Shown one piece after another: positions 32,984-45,124 of a stretch of DNA of 64,000 bases; within the stretch, counting starts at the first letter, position 1, and every line of letters begins with the position of its first letter. The notes below the pieces were generated by a model that worked only from the letters and a program-made list of their open reading frames with translations, was not told where the DNA came from and did no database searches. Both the position numbers and the translations under genes were made by a program. Source of the stretch: Euclidia mi (lineage: Eukaryota; Arthropoda; Insecta; Lepidoptera; Erebidae); NCBI GenBank assembly GCA_944739405.2, contig OX123205.2:34368475-34432474 (forward strand), given 5' to 3'.

Positions 32984-33562
32984 AAAATCAACTTAGGTAG
33001 CAATATTCACCAGTTATACTGCATTAGCTTGCTTACAGTGTAATTATTGTTAATTACAATCAGGTGCATAAGGTTACCACCTAGAACTTAGGGTTCCAAG
33101 CCAACCTCACCTGCAAGTGGTGCACCTGCCGATCAACGGACGAGGCTCTGGCAAACAAAATATCCCGATAAGCGGCAATAGGCTCGCCACCTATTACGTG
33201 GGATCAAAACACTGGCGAAAAGTGGGCGTCTAATATGCCTCTGCCTACCCCTTCGGGGAAGCAGGCGTGAGTCTATGTATGTATGTACAATCAGTTAAAA
33301 CCTAGTAAGTATTTAACTTTGTAACGGCCCAACTAAATAGATTTATTTTCATAACGGTTTTTGTACCTAGCCAAATGTTGCAAGTCATTGCAAAATCAAC
33401 TTAGGTAGCAATATTCACCAGTAATATTGCATTAGCTTGCTTACAGTGTAATTGTTGTTAATTACAATCAGTTAAAAACTAGTATTTTACTTTGTAACGG
33501 CCCACCTAAATAGATTTATTTTCATAACGGTTTTGTACCTAACCAAATGTTGCAAGTCATTG
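32984..33562. repeat. Tandem duplication of about 175 bp split by a SINE
   Basis: AAAATCAACTTAGGTAGCAA starts at 32984 and at 33392. Both copies run through GCATTAGCTTGCTTACAGTG, TTAATTACAATCAG, TTTGTAACGGCCCA and AATAGATTTATTTTCATAAC to AAATGTTGCAAGTCATTG. The first copy is interrupted by the SINE at 33064 to 33285; the second is whole. The duplication is older than the insertion, or happened before the SINE arrived in one unit. Confidence 0.85.
33064..33285 (+). mobile_element. SINE family B-type insertion with 9-bp target duplication
   Basis: TACAATCAG occurs directly before (33055 to 33063) and directly after (33286 to 33294) the insertion; the intact second copy of the flanking duplication has it once. 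The inside has CGGCAATAGGCTCGCCACCT, TTACGTGGGATCAAAAC, CTCTGCCTACCCCTTCGGGG and CAGGCGTGAGTCTATGTATG. The empty site in the neighbouring repeat gives the insertion ends directly from sequence. Confidence 0.9.
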
Positions 33563-33650
33563 TCAAATGATGTACTTTTACAACAGCTGTATAACCTTAT
33601 AAATGTAATCATCTACATGGTGGGGCCAACAAACATTTTCAAGGACTTAC

Positions 33651-33802
33651 ATTCTTTGTAACAGTTTTGAGTCTCGTGCCTCCTTTCCACCAGGAGATTG
33701 TAGGTTTAGGTCTGGCTCCCACCGCTTGGCAGACCAGCTCGGTGCTCTGACCCGCCACTAGGGGGCGCTTGCCGCCTTGAAGACGCACCCATAGTGGGCG
33801 AA
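33651..33802 (-). CDS. Side-family exon: start of Ig domain 3
   Basis: Reads RPLWVRLQGGKRPLVAGQST, ELVCQAVGARPKPTISWWKG and GTRLKTVTKN. It carries the first Ig3 cysteine, the conserved G-x-RP motif after it and the WW core. The acceptor CCCTACAG gives a phase 1 start; the donor GTAAGT leaves phase 0. Fifty full codons with no stop. The residues expected just before RPLW in Side proteins (an acidic-Met-Asn type linker) are absent and should come from the undetected exon upstream. Confidence 0.9.
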
Positions 33803-33899
33803 CTGTAGGGCAAAGAAAGAAATTTTAGGAGAGATAAATAAATACATAATTATATGTAATTATTAAAAGCATACATCGTCCTGTCGAAATTAAAAAAAG

Positions 33900-35090
33900 A
33901 AGGCTAATAAAAAGTATTTAAGCCTTGGAATATAGAAAATACCTACATATTCTAATATTTTCCATTCCATTCTTAATGTTTTCTAAATTATTTTAACATT
34001 AGCTTAATTGTCTCCTGATTCTTCGGTCTTGCATTGCGAGCGTGGCACTAAATGTAGAAGTAGTTTTTAGGTTATCAATTAGAAAAGAGTAATCCTTTAG
34101 CGTAAGGTTTTTCGTAGCCTAAGTGAAAATCATTTCAACTTTGACCTACTGGGAAAACCAGCATTTCATGGTGACGTCATTTCCACGAACGCCTATCAAA
34201 TTCCCTTCATATTCCAGTCATCGCAAGTAGCCCTATATGTTACTAGTAATGCGCGTGATTGCTACCTCACGGGACGTCCAGGGACACCGCAGTGAACGGC
34301 ATGCAATTCGCTTTCCAACGAAGCGAGGGGCTAAAAGTAATAGGTCTAGTGTAGTGGCCGTCCATATGGAGCGCGCAGAGCGAGACTTGGCTTGGTGTCT
34401 GTAGTAGATCGCAATGCTAAACAACGCTTGCGCAAGTCGCCACTTGCATGGGTGGCCGCGTGTGGCATTTGTTGTGCTGTCGGTACCTACTTAAAGCTGT
34501 CGTACTCGGTTTTTGTCTCAGGACGAGGATTGTTATGTTATGTCGAAGGTTTCGGGCGGAATGAAATACTCCGACACCAGAGTCGACTACACACTCACAC
34601 GAAAAGAGGCAGATATCTAGTCATAGCAAATACGTAACACAGCGTGATTCGAATGGATTGCCTTTACAAAAGAACATTTTTTTTACTATACGTGAGATCT
34701 CGTGTTAGGAGGCCAAGACTCACTTTGGGTCGCTGTACCCACACGAATGAATGAATGTATACGAGAGACCAGTTGAACTAGGTACCTATCCAATTTGTGT
34801 GTTATACTTATACCTGAACCCGAAATATATGGATTATAGACCATATCAATTTCGCTTTCACTGATGTTTTTTTTTATAAGAGGAAAAGTGTGTTTTGCCT
34901 ACAGCCAGCCAATTTATTTTACGCCATCGCCATAAGCCATCCAATTTAATTATAATTTCACGTATATTGAAGAAAAAAAAGGGCCTAAAGGCCTAACGCG
35001 ATCCTAAACATGAAAATCCATTACTTTGTAAACAACAGCTATTGATAAATATATAATACCAAAAATTGCGGCGGCACTTGCATTCTAGCA
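33900..35090. other. Intron sequence, unassigned
   Basis: Upstream of the Ig3 start exon on the minus strand, so the missing phase 0 to phase 1 exon could lie here, but I saw no match. A GC-richer patch at 34230 to 34640 has frames on both strands (34233 to 34424 and 34392 to 34637) with no recognisable protein. Confidence 0.35.
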
Positions 35091-35104
35091 ATATAAATAT
35101 TTAG

Positions 35105-35295
35105 GGAGCCTAGTAAAGATACCAACAGATTGCAGAGGGTTCGAATCTACGGCGCGCACCAATGAATTTTCGGAGTTATGTGCGTATTGAATTGTAAATT
35201 ATTGCTAGCCCCGTGCCTCGGAGAGCACTTTAAGCCGTTGGTCCCGGCTGTCATGAAGATCTTAATCAGTCGTTATAGGAAGTCAACAGAGTGTG
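35105..35295 (+). mobile_element. SINE with family A head and a different body
   Basis: GCCTAGTAAAGATACCAACA then AGAGGGTTCGAATCTACGGC is a family A-like head; the body TGCCTCGGAGAGCACTTTAA and GGTCCCGGCTGTCATGAAGA differs from family A and is shared with 47696 to 48060 and 44166 to 44480. Confidence 0.65.
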
Positions 35296-36299
35296 AGCCT
35301 AATAATAATAAAACCTGAAGCGAAGCTAATGAATAAACTTCTAATGACATTTCACTAAAAGAACAACTACACCACCACAAAACTTTATTCAATTACCAAC
35401 CGTAAAAGGCAGTTTCACTCAACAAAATTGAATTTTAATGATGTTTTTTTGTTTTATTGTTCAAAATTCGTGGTCCATCCGGAATGGAATTAACATATGC
35501 TTATCAAATATCAATCAATTTATAATTAAATTAATGATTAAATGCGGTGAATGGTATACCAGGATGTGTGACCATATGGTTGGGTTTTAGGTCGATTGAT
35601 AATGGAAGGTCCACCTTTTTATTCTTTCTAAAAGTCATGGGGAATAAGGGCGTATGAAGAATTAGGGATATTTTTTGTAAGGTTGGTTTTGGTTGTTGAC
35701 TTGACTTTGAGTAGTGGATGCAGACAAGCTACTAAATTTTTCCACTGCGATTCCAAAAAAATAAAACCTGGCGCCGCTGTTTGCCGCGTTAATAGGCTAA
35801 GTATATCCAAGCCATATCCACCGAAACGTCAAACATGTACTGTTTAAATGTTATTTTAACTATTTGTTTATGTTGTTAATAATTACGCAACTGTACACAC
35901 AAATTACAGAAAAAAAATCTTGAGTAAAGTCGTAAACGTGGTAATAAATATATTCTAAATTTAGAAAAAAAATAGAATAATGCTAAACCCTTATAGGGCC
36001 CACGGTTTTAAAAACTCATTGTGGTTTATAACAAAATATCACTTGTAGTAAACAATGGGCTAACTTCACTACGATTCAAAAGATCCCGATCCCTATTTTT
36101 ATTTAGACCACTTCAGAAAATCAAGCTGAGCTTTTTGTTGCTGGTACCCTTTTTAGGGTACCGCATGGAAGGTGTGAAACCTTTTCATGAGGCAAAAACG
36201 GTTCATTTTTGTGACAAACCATGACGGGAATACTACCGCTTTCAGTCGTAAATGAAAAAAATATATTATTTTAGGTCGTTGCCTAACCGTATTCAAATA

Positions 36300-36600
36300 A
36301 TGTGTCATCATTTCAGCCTATAGACGTAAACTGCTGGGCATAGGCCTCTCCAGGGCTATTCACACAGACTGACTTGAGTTTTGACTTAAGCCGTCCGAAT
36401 CCAACCTCTTTCCGTGATCTTGACCAGATCGTAGGTCCACCTTACTGCAGGCTTACCTCTCAGTAATTTCGCTATCTACTGTACGATACAAACCCGAACA
36501 TAGCACTGCACATTTGTACGTTACTACTTGGCGGCAGAAAAACTGATACTGCGATGGTACCTATCACGACAACTACCGCATTAAGGGGCCTACCACCATT
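36300..36600. repeat. Two dispersed repeat fragments
   Basis: The first, 36307 to 36475, belongs to the CTGCTGGGCATAGGCCTCTC family. The second, about 36496 to 36590, has CACTGCACATTTGTACGTTA, TTGGCGGCAGAAAAACTGAT and GCGATGGTACCTA, matched at 46668 to 46725. Neither is coding. Confidence 0.5.
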
Positions 36601-36984
36601 TTGGATAAAATTGTTTTTCTTTTGGAAGATGATATTGCATGTATGGATGGATTTGTAATACAAACGTTTGCGATACACAAATAGCCATGCCGTCAGTCTG
36701 ACAAATGCACAAGTGTTGATAATATCTGTGGTTCGTTTGCAATTGATACAGGAATTGTTCCTGATATGTCTTAGTAATGGGATACAAATAAAATGACTAC
36801 CAAGGAAGTAAACAGTATTTTGGGGTTGGTGACGCAATTCTACGGCACACTGAAACGTTAAATGTGTCGTATTACAATATTTATAAAATTAAACACTTCA
36901 AACACAAAAGTAAAGTCGTGCTTCTGTCAAACTTTCCTGCTTTTTCTCTGTATATCTCGACGAGCCTTAGAAAATCTGAATACA

Positions 36985-37152
36985 TATATAAAACTCTTGC
37001 GTTACTGGTTGCAAAAAGCTTAAATTTGGGATTTATGTTCTTAGAGGATCGTTGGGGTGCACTAAGAAGTTATTTACCGATATTCTCCAGGGAACGGACA
37101 AAAGCAGTTATTTAAAAAAAATGTGCAGTCGTGCTGCGGCCATCCTCATATA
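36985..37152 (-). mobile_element. RTE-type SINE, family E, diverged
   Basis: Plus-strand TATAAAACTCTTGCGTTACT, then TTAAATTTGGGATTTATGTT and GGGTGCACTAAGAAG, correspond to the reverse complement of the family E consensus seen at 11161. Many substitutions. Confidence 0.55.
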
Positions 37153-37384
37153 ATTTAATAAAATATTATGGTGACATCCAGCTAATTAACATATGCCGAA
37201 AATATGTTAGTTAGGACATGCGATTGCGTCACTTGGCGATTTTCCAACACCGGTGTGTTCCAAGTTTCCTAGGAAGAAATAGGGCGCCTTGCCTAGCTAG
37301 AGACTATGCATTCACATAGAAGCACAAGCAGTAAATTTTTGTGAAGCATATGATTCTAAAATCCACAGTAAAATAAATCTAGAA

Positions 37385-37590
37385 TTATCTTTAATACTAG
37401 CAGACTTTAGTTATTTAGGACTACGGCTCAGAACCCGTGGCTCACAGCGTGATTTTATATAGCCGATAGACTCCTGGTTAAATTGTCATACAAAACAAAA
37501 AATAATTAGGTATTCCAAGCGAACCAGTAATACTAAAGATTAGCGTGTTCAACCAAACAAACAAATAAACTCTACAGCTTGACATTTGTA
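37385..37590 (+). mobile_element. RTE-type SINE fragment sharing the 3' end of the 51 to 60.5 kb element
   Basis: GCCGATAGACTCCTGG and AGATTAGCGTGTTCAACCAA then ACAAACAAATAAACTCTACA match the end of the element at 60440 to 60512 (GAGATTAGCGCGTTCAAACA). It has no minisatellite inside. Confidence 0.5.
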
Positions 37591-37599
37591 AAGATTGAT

Positions 37600-39380
37600 T
37601 GGTCTGTGATATGTGATAAAGCTTTAAATTTTTAAACTCAAAACGTGAGTCAGAGGACCACCGAAACATTGGATAAATACAACAAATATATAAACTTTTT
37701 ACAAAGAATCCGATTGATGTATACTAATTAAGATATGTCTGTGACAAATAAAATAAATTTTCGCATGGCGTAAATAAAATCCTTTAAATACTACGGACCC
37801 CGGCACGATAAAAATAATCAATTAAAGCTAATCTCTATACGAGCAGAATTAAACTTTATTTACCTATCATCAAGGTTCAATTCCGATTAACGTAGTTCAG
37901 CAAAGGTTGATCAAAACGACTGGAATAATAACTAGGAAAAATAGGATTTATTTTTAAAGGTTTAAATTTCCTGTGAGCTATACCTAAATACCTAAATAGG
38001 TATATATGAAAGCTGATAAAAAAAACAACGCTATTATTTCAAGTGTGAGTTATTTCGGTATCGAGTGCAAATTTTAACTTATTGTTTTAAAGTGGCGTGA
38101 TACGGTTGAAATTCAATGTTATAACTAAGGTGTTTATGTAGGGGGCTTTGTGTTACAAGGAGCTCTGTACCTCTAGGTGGGTAGTGAATGAGCAGGTACT
38201 TATTCGTTTTGAGGTCTTGGTTTTAACTGTAGATTTGCATGATATTTGCTTCCAGAATAATATTTGGATATTTACCATGTGTCTGGTGCAATTTAAAAAC
38301 AATATTGACTATTATGTATTTGCAAAGGCAGGCTCCGGTTTGCGTAAGGGTATCGGATTTATAAGGATCCAATTTCTAGATACTTTGAAGATTTCTACAC
38401 AGGGGATAACATGTTTCACGAGGAAAAAAGTTATAAACATATTATGTTGACCACGACTCTCGAAATAATTTTTAATTTTCAACCTGGGTTTATAGTCCCG
38501 GCGTTTGTGCACAGCCGAGATACGAAACTATACTAACTCGACAAGGATACAAGATTATGATAGGTCTTTTAGGGACATTGTCTTTTGGAATATGTACCAT
38601 GTACTTTTGTTTGGAGTACCTATTCGATATTTCAGCACAGTTGTCAGGCCTAGGACGGCACTGAGCTCGTGACGATCCCTCTGTAAAAAATAGATGTATT
38701 TCGTTTAAATACTTAACCCTCTTCTTTTCCATGTACCTGTAGCCAACTCTGGTGACGGAGTTTATAGACCACCCGGTAAGGTTTTTGTTTCAGAACAATA
38801 ATCGTTATTCTTAGTCTGAGACAAAAACCGAGACAAATTTATGAGCCTTCTGACGCACCCATGGCTGTAATATAAATGTCACACAAACGGTCACTCAGCC
38901 AAATGGTGACCTGTGTAAACATTGCTTAACTTAAGTTATGTATTACGGACGTCAAGTCACGTTATGAGCGTTACATAAAAACTAAATAAAAGTCCGTAAA
39001 TAACAGTACTTTATAAACCATAAAAGTGCTCACAACAAAGAATCGCTTACCGTTACTGTCTACGTATCAAAAATCTTTTGTAATTTTATTAACTTTACGG
39101 CGTTATTGCGGTACGTATGCCTCGCACACCACAAATATCGACCACCGTTCCTCTTAATCCCATCACTTTCCCTCACAACAGATTGTAAAAAATGCCTACT
39201 AAAATTGAATTATTGAAAAGCACCGACCTCTAGAAATGCATTCGGCAAGCTGGGTATCAAACCTAGTCCTTCTCAACCTAAGCCTTTTCCCCCATTTCCA
39301 ACTTCAGTAAAACCAGCGTCTGCCAGAAGTTAAGTAAAATTAATTTCGCGAGAAAGCTTGTCTAGATTAAAATGATTATA
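37600..39380. other. Intron sequence, mostly unassigned
   Basis: AT-rich intron DNA upstream of the Dong/R4-type element. A dispersed fragment at 38860 to 38940 (CGGTCACTCAGCCAAATGGT) has a relative at 18900. The frames at 38148 to 38450 and 38490 to 38732 have no domain I recognise. Confidence 0.35.
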
Positions 39381-39393
39381 AAATTCACATGCG

Positions 39394-42281
39394 TTGCGAC
39401 TGTGTCTTATCTGTGCGAATAAAAAAGTGCCAAGTGTACTGTGCTCCGTGGCAGCATGTCGTGTAGCAGGTGTTAAGCTGCCCGTAGTTGACACTGCTGT
39501 ACGACAAAGATCGGCTATCCCGGCGTGGCAGTGCAGGATTGAGCGGCGTATTGCCGAGGCAAGAGCACTTATTGGTATGCTTATCTGTTTTAGGGCGGGG
39601 AATACACGCCCCAGGGTAATGCGCTTTATGAAGCGGGCTTTCGTAGGGACTAATATTAGTCCCCACGAGTATATATCCAGTGTCACAGAGCGCATTGACT
39701 TCCTAAAACAGAAAGTCTATGCATGGGCAAACCGAATACGTAGATTCAAAAAACGGGTAGACCGGTATACCATAAATCGTTCATTCCAAAGTGACCAGAG
39801 GTGGGTATATAGAAGCTGGGAGCGACCAGATCTATATGTGACTGATATGCACCGACCGGACGGGGACACCACAACCACGTTTTGGCGTGGCATCTGGTCG
39901 GTGCCCATTGGCCACACTGAAGGCGATTGGATGCGAAATGTCGAACGTGCATGCGATACAAATATCCCAGAAATGGAATGCGTGGTCATTTCTAGCCAGA
40001 ATGTTACAAATGCAGTCCGTCCATTAGCTAATTGGAAGTCTCCTGGTAGGAACGGACTGCACAATTTCTGGCTAAAGTGGCTACGTAGTTTGCACGACCG
40101 TTTGGCATCTCAATTTCAATTAGCCATAGATTCTAGTACGTTACCAGCTTTTATGACTGCTGGCATTACCCACTTGCTCCATAAGACTGGGTGTACTAGC
40201 GAGCCCGGCAGTTATAGACCGATTACATGCTTACCATTGATCTATGAACTTCTTACATCTATTCTGAGAGCTAAAATAGCTAAGCACGTTGAAGTTAATT
40301 CAATTATCTCAGCCTCTCAGAATGGATGTAGGAAGAGGGCTCGTGGTACTAAGGAGCTCCTCCTCATTGACATGGTCATTAGCCAGCAAGTTCGCCGTAA
40401 CCGAAAGGATCTGGCGGCATGTTGGATAGATTATAAGAAAGCGTATGACTCCGTACCGCATACATGGCTTTTGAAGGTGCTGGAGTTGTATAAAGTAAAT
40501 ACTTCTCTACGCACCTTTCTAAATGAACTGATCTGAACTGAAAAAGGACGATGAACTGATCAGAATTGAGCGGGGAATTTTCCAAGGCGACAGTCTGAGC
40601 CCCCTTTGGTTTTGCTTAGCCATGAACCCTCTCAGTACATTACTGGAGAGTTCAGGGCTAGGTTACAGGTTACAGAGAAGCGGTCAGGTCATATCTCACC
40701 TGTTATTCATGGATGACCTGAAGTTATTTGCCCACTCTGTTGCCCAATTGCTAGAATTACTAAACGTAACCCAAAACTTTAGTAAGTGTATCAATATGGA
40801 GTTCGGTGTGGATAAATGTGCTGTCATTCATGTGAAGCAGGGCAGGATGGTGGAATCTGAGTTGCTCCAACTCTCAGATTCCATTAACCTAAGATCGCTT
40901 CTTTTAATCGATACCTAAAAATACTTGGGTATGTCACAGGCTTTAAATATCAATGAAGCTGACATGAAACAATCGCTGCAAGAACGTTTTTTTGGCCGCT
41001 TGAAAAAAGTACTGAAAAGTCTTTTATCGGGTGGCAACAAAGAGCTGGTATACTGGTATATGGTATACTCCTTTGGCATACTCAAGTGGACTCAGACTGA
41101 ATTAGACGCTTTGGATAGGAGAGTCCGTACATTGCTGACGGCACATCGTATGCATCATCCACGTTCATCCGTGATGAGGTTGTACATCCCGCGGAAGTGT
41201 GGGGGTCGAGGCTTTTTGAATGCCAAGACCCTACACAACCGCGAGGTGTGCAAACTCAGAGATTATTTTCTGCGGACAAATGTGGAAATGCATCGCGATG
41301 TTGTCGCAGTGGACAATGGGCTCACCCCGCTCAAGCTGGCTAAGGAAAACTGGCGCAAACCTATAGTACTAAGCACTGATGATCGCAAGTCTGTATGGCA
41401 GAGCACGGAGCTGCATGGTAGGTTTGGTGAACTGGCTACGCTTCGGTGACCTTTTTGGGGAAACCGAAGGGTTTGTCTATGCAATTGCGGACGAAGTTAT
41501 CAAGACGAATAACTACCGGAAATATATCCTAAGGGATGGCACTACGGATATCTGTCGTGCTTGTCACCAACCTGGTGAATCCCTCAGGCATATCGTTTCC
41601 GGGTGTTCTCGTCTTGCTAACGGCGAGTACTTGCACAGACATAACCAAGTAGCCAGGATTATTCACCAGCAACTTGCTCTGAAGTACATACTTGTAGACA
41701 TCGAGGTGCCGAACTATAGGTATGTCGCTGAGCCAGTACTTGAAAATGGCCATGCCACATTGTACTGGGATCGATCTATCATCACGGACAGGACTGTTGT
41801 AGCCAACAAGCCTGATATCGTGTTGATAGATCGATCAGAGCGCCTCGCAATAATTGTTGATGTCACTATTCCTCATGACGAGAATCTCGTGAAAGCTGAA
41901 AAGGAAAAACAGATTAAATATCTGGACTTGGCTCACGAGATTGTCGACATGTGGGATGTGAACTCAGCAGTTATTGTGCCGATAGTCGTGACCGTTAATG
42001 GTCTAATAGCCAAGAGCCTCGACCGTCACCTAAAGAGGCTCGCGTTGGGTGCTTGAGTCAAGGGTCTGATACAGAAGGCAGTACTTCTAGACACGGCACG
42101 TATTGTGAGGAAGTTCCTGTCTCTGGAGCCCTAACCACCGGCAGCTTGGACCCTGTGCCCGATGCTGGTGGGACCCCACGGTAATTTATTATATTTTTAA
42201 ATGTATTTTTTGTAAATTGTATATTTAAAAATGTAATTTTAATTTGATGAATGATAAATAAAGAAAATAATAATAATAATC
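39394..42281 (+). pseudogene. Dong/R4-type non-LTR retrotransposon, broken
   Basis: One ORF in at least three broken pieces. The N-terminal part has WKSPGRNGLHNFWLKWL, SYRPITCLPLIYELLTSILR, QNGCRKRARGTKELLLIDM and AACWIDYKKAYDSVPHTWLL (RT blocks). GIFQGDSLSPLWFCLAMNPL and LLFMDDLKLF follow after a frame change near 40536. A TAA at 40916 replaces the Tyr before KYLGM. A third break near 41440 precedes CRACHQPGESLRHIVSGC (zinc-binding) and KPDIVLIDRSERLAIIVDV (restriction-like endonuclease, PD...D). The 3' end is an AAT repeat at 42265 to 42281. RT plus C-terminal restriction-like nuclease plus a TAA-type end fits Dong/R4. The 5' end is probably truncated. Confidence 0.85.
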
Positions 42282-42399
42282 ATTTATATTCAGGTAATTA
42301 CAACCCATAGACCTTATAGACTAATACATAAAATAACATTATAATATTACAAAACAAACGGGTGTTGTTTACGGCTGCGTGTTACGCTGATTCGTATTG

Positions 42400-43160
42400 C
42401 GTAACCTCTCATAAAAACGCCTTCGGCCTAAACTTTTCCTTGAGGAAAGTTTCGAGATGATGAGTCGGCATCCGCACCTACAAACTACAACTTGAAGTTG
42501 GTGTTATGCCGTGAATCTTCAAGTCCAGTTGGTGTTCAGGCGTATGTATTCTACGACGTACAATTGCGTGGTTGGTACGGCGGGACGCAGCAGCATGTTC
42601 GGTCCCACTAACCCGGTACCACAAAGGTTATGCCAAGTTGGTTTCTTCTTCTTTTTCTCCACCCTGATGAAACCGTCCTCGTCGCATGTATTCTATTTTG
42701 GGGCACGTAGCTCCACGACCTCGTTATGAGAGGGTTCACAGCACTTCTGTTTACCCCCTTTTTCATCCGGCCGATTCTGCTGCATTTTGTTTTTGGCATT
42801 TTGTATCTTTGGGGCATATAATATGTACAGACTCAACTAGGCTACTATGTATTTCCAAATTTCAAAACTAAATTAAAATTTTCCAAGCTCTTGAAACAAG
42901 CAGAATTGGCACAACTGCCAATCCACCCCAAAATCAAAGCGCTTGAATTCACACAGAAATCACACATAAATAACCTACCAACAGCCGAACACCTTAATAC
43001 GCCGTCAATTAGGACCAACACGAGCAAAAGGAACAAAAAAATCAAAACAAATCACAAAAAAAAGTCACATACTTATGCCGCATCCATTCTTAAGAGGCTC
43101 CTTGTCGGTACATTCGGGCACAAAAGTATATCAAGCTGTCAATTAGGCCTTCTTTAGATT
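42400..43160. other. GC-richer unassigned sequence after the retrotransposon
   Basis: Starts near CGCCTTCGGCCTAAACTTTT and has short frames on both strands (42511 to 42729, 42608 to 42817, 42891 to 43157), none with a domain. It is richer in GC than nearby introns and may be part of another old element. Confidence 0.3.
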
Positions 43161-43169
43161 ATCATCTGC

Positions 43170-44160
43170 GTTAATATGTATGGGATGATTATATCGGTCC
43201 CTGCGTTTCCGAGGATCCCGGTGATTTACGCATTGACACAATTTTTGCGGTAACTCGGCGTTTTTTTCAGGTTTTCGGCGATTGGATTGGTTGTGTGTTT
43301 AATTTTTTTTGTTTTGGTACATTGACAGAGATACGAGTGTGTTTTCTCTTTATCATTGCAGATGTTGTTTTTATTTTTGTTGGTCATGCTCTACTTTTTT
43401 AGTTCTAGCGAATCATATGGAACATAGTTATTCTTGCCTTAGTATTAAGAGCAATTGTGTATTCGAAGACGTGATGTTTGATTGTGTAGATTAAGTAATC
43501 TTAAAAAAGGCCAAGGTATGAATGACGATACTCTTAAAAGTGTTATCGTATGCAAATAAAATAGATCCCCTAACATATTATGCTTCTGATGACAATCATT
43601 GACATCTTATAATAATATTTGTAATTATCCATGATCATAAAAATTAGAATTTTTTGCATTCGCAACTTGCGACAGAGCTGAAATATCAAAACCTCGAAAC
43701 TACGGTACCTTTATTTTGTAACATGTATGGGTTATAATATAATACAAGTTTAGCGATAATTACAAATATCAAGAATATATTAATATCTACAAAGTTACAT
43801 GTACTTGATATTCATATATTTTAAGATCATAACTGTTTTACATATATGATTTTATTCTGAAAGTTACACATAAATTCTGAGTGAAGTGTAGTAAAATCGT
43901 TGCTTATTGCGTTTTGGATTTAAATGTACACTTTTAGATTAAAAGTTGCTCTTAAATTCTAGCATTCAATGCGAAATAAACTTAATTACCTATACGCCAA
44001 ATAAAATAAATATTAAAATATACTGTTACATGTGTTTTAAGTTTAATCGAAAACAACGTGACGGAATGCGTCGGTTTTGTATTTTATGATATTTTGCAAG
44101 TTTATAATGTTATTTTTGTATTAAGTCATGATAAATATTTATTTTATATTGAACACGAGA
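43170..44160. other. AT-rich intron sequence, nothing recognised
   Basis: Long AT-rich stretch with no splice-flanked frame and no repeat family match that I can see. It was searched by eye for the missing linker exon of the Side-family gene without success. Confidence 0.35.
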
Positions 44161-44165
44161 ATTCA

Positions 44166-44490
44166 AATGGCCTCCTGGTCAAATGGTTACTGATCCTGAT
44201 TGCTAATCAACTATACTGTCGTCCCCCGGCTTGGTCCCAGCTGTCATGAAGATCGTTGACAGTCGCTTTTAGTTCTCTTGAATACTTCTGAAACTTGTCT
44301 AAGCTGAGTTGAGTTGTGGCGGTTAGACGACAGTTGCTCTGTGAAAAAGCTAACATTCTGTCAAATCCGATTAGACTAGAAAGCGGAGTCCAAGCTTCAA
44401 GACGGAAGTCTTGTACGAAACCTGGATAGTTAACGGATCTCGAGCTGCAAAGCCAGGGACTTCGCAATCGGGATAACACCAAGATAATGA
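44166..44490 (+). repeat. SINE-like repeat (CCCAGCTGTCATGAAGATC family)
   Basis: GGCCTCCTGGTCAAATGG at the start looks like a degenerate tRNA-type head. The body GTCCCAGCTGTCATGAAGAT, ACGACAGTTGCTCTGTGAAA and GCGGAGTCCAAGCTTC matches 47850 to 48035 in the same order. The minus-strand frame at 44207 to 44482 runs across it and is not a gene. Confidence 0.55.
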
Positions 44491-45073
44491 CTTCCGCTCC
44501 CTATTAAATACAATCATTGTATTATTTTAAAACCCTGTTAAAATCCACTAACTGTATTCTATTCCTTGACATCAGACAATCATAATCGTACACTTGTGTT
44601 TACAGCAAAAATATAACCCAATTATTGAGCAAAAATATGTGCTGTCATATCATGTACACTTTTTATCCCTCCCCACTTCTCATTAATAAGAATTACTCCT
44701 AAACATATGTTGTCATATTTCCCCCAATTTTAGATCAGCGGTATAATGAACCCCACGTTTTGTGTGAAAGTTTTGTTGTGATATAAAATATGATAATATA
44801 ACAGACGTTATGAGATAGTGACACTAACTGTCGTAGTAGTAAGATGGGCTCACACTTATTTCATGCCGAAAGGGTAATAGTATAAGTGAATTGGGGAAAA
44901 AATAAAGATTATAGGAAATTATTTCATTATCCGTATTTATATTCTTTGTAAATTACTTGTTTACTAAGCGGCTATAGTTTAATATAATAGATTTGTAACG
45001 AAATACAATCTGGACTAACATTAACATTTAAGATGTAATTTTCTGTTAGCCAGGAATCTCTCGTCGTATCATG

Positions 45074-45118
45074 AAAAAAGAGAACACGCTGTATATTTTA
45101 CAGCGTGTTCTCTTTTTT
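45074..45118. repeat. Perfect 20-bp inverted repeat with 5-nt loop
   Basis: AAAAAAGAGAACACGCTGTA (45074 to 45093), loop TATTT, and its exact complement to 45118. It stands alone in AT-rich sequence. A GC stem ending in a T run would resemble a bacterial terminator, but this is insect intron DNA; a foldback remnant or a fold-prone intron site is more likely. Confidence 0.8.
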
Positions 45119-45124
45119 ATCATT

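Noticed and set aside
36472..36837. 121-codon minus-strand frame
   Set aside because: Partly covers a dispersed repeat also present at 46668 to 46725; no recognisable domain.
45074..45122. Bacterial-type transcription terminator
   Set aside because: The stem and T-run look similar, but everything around it is insect intron DNA.
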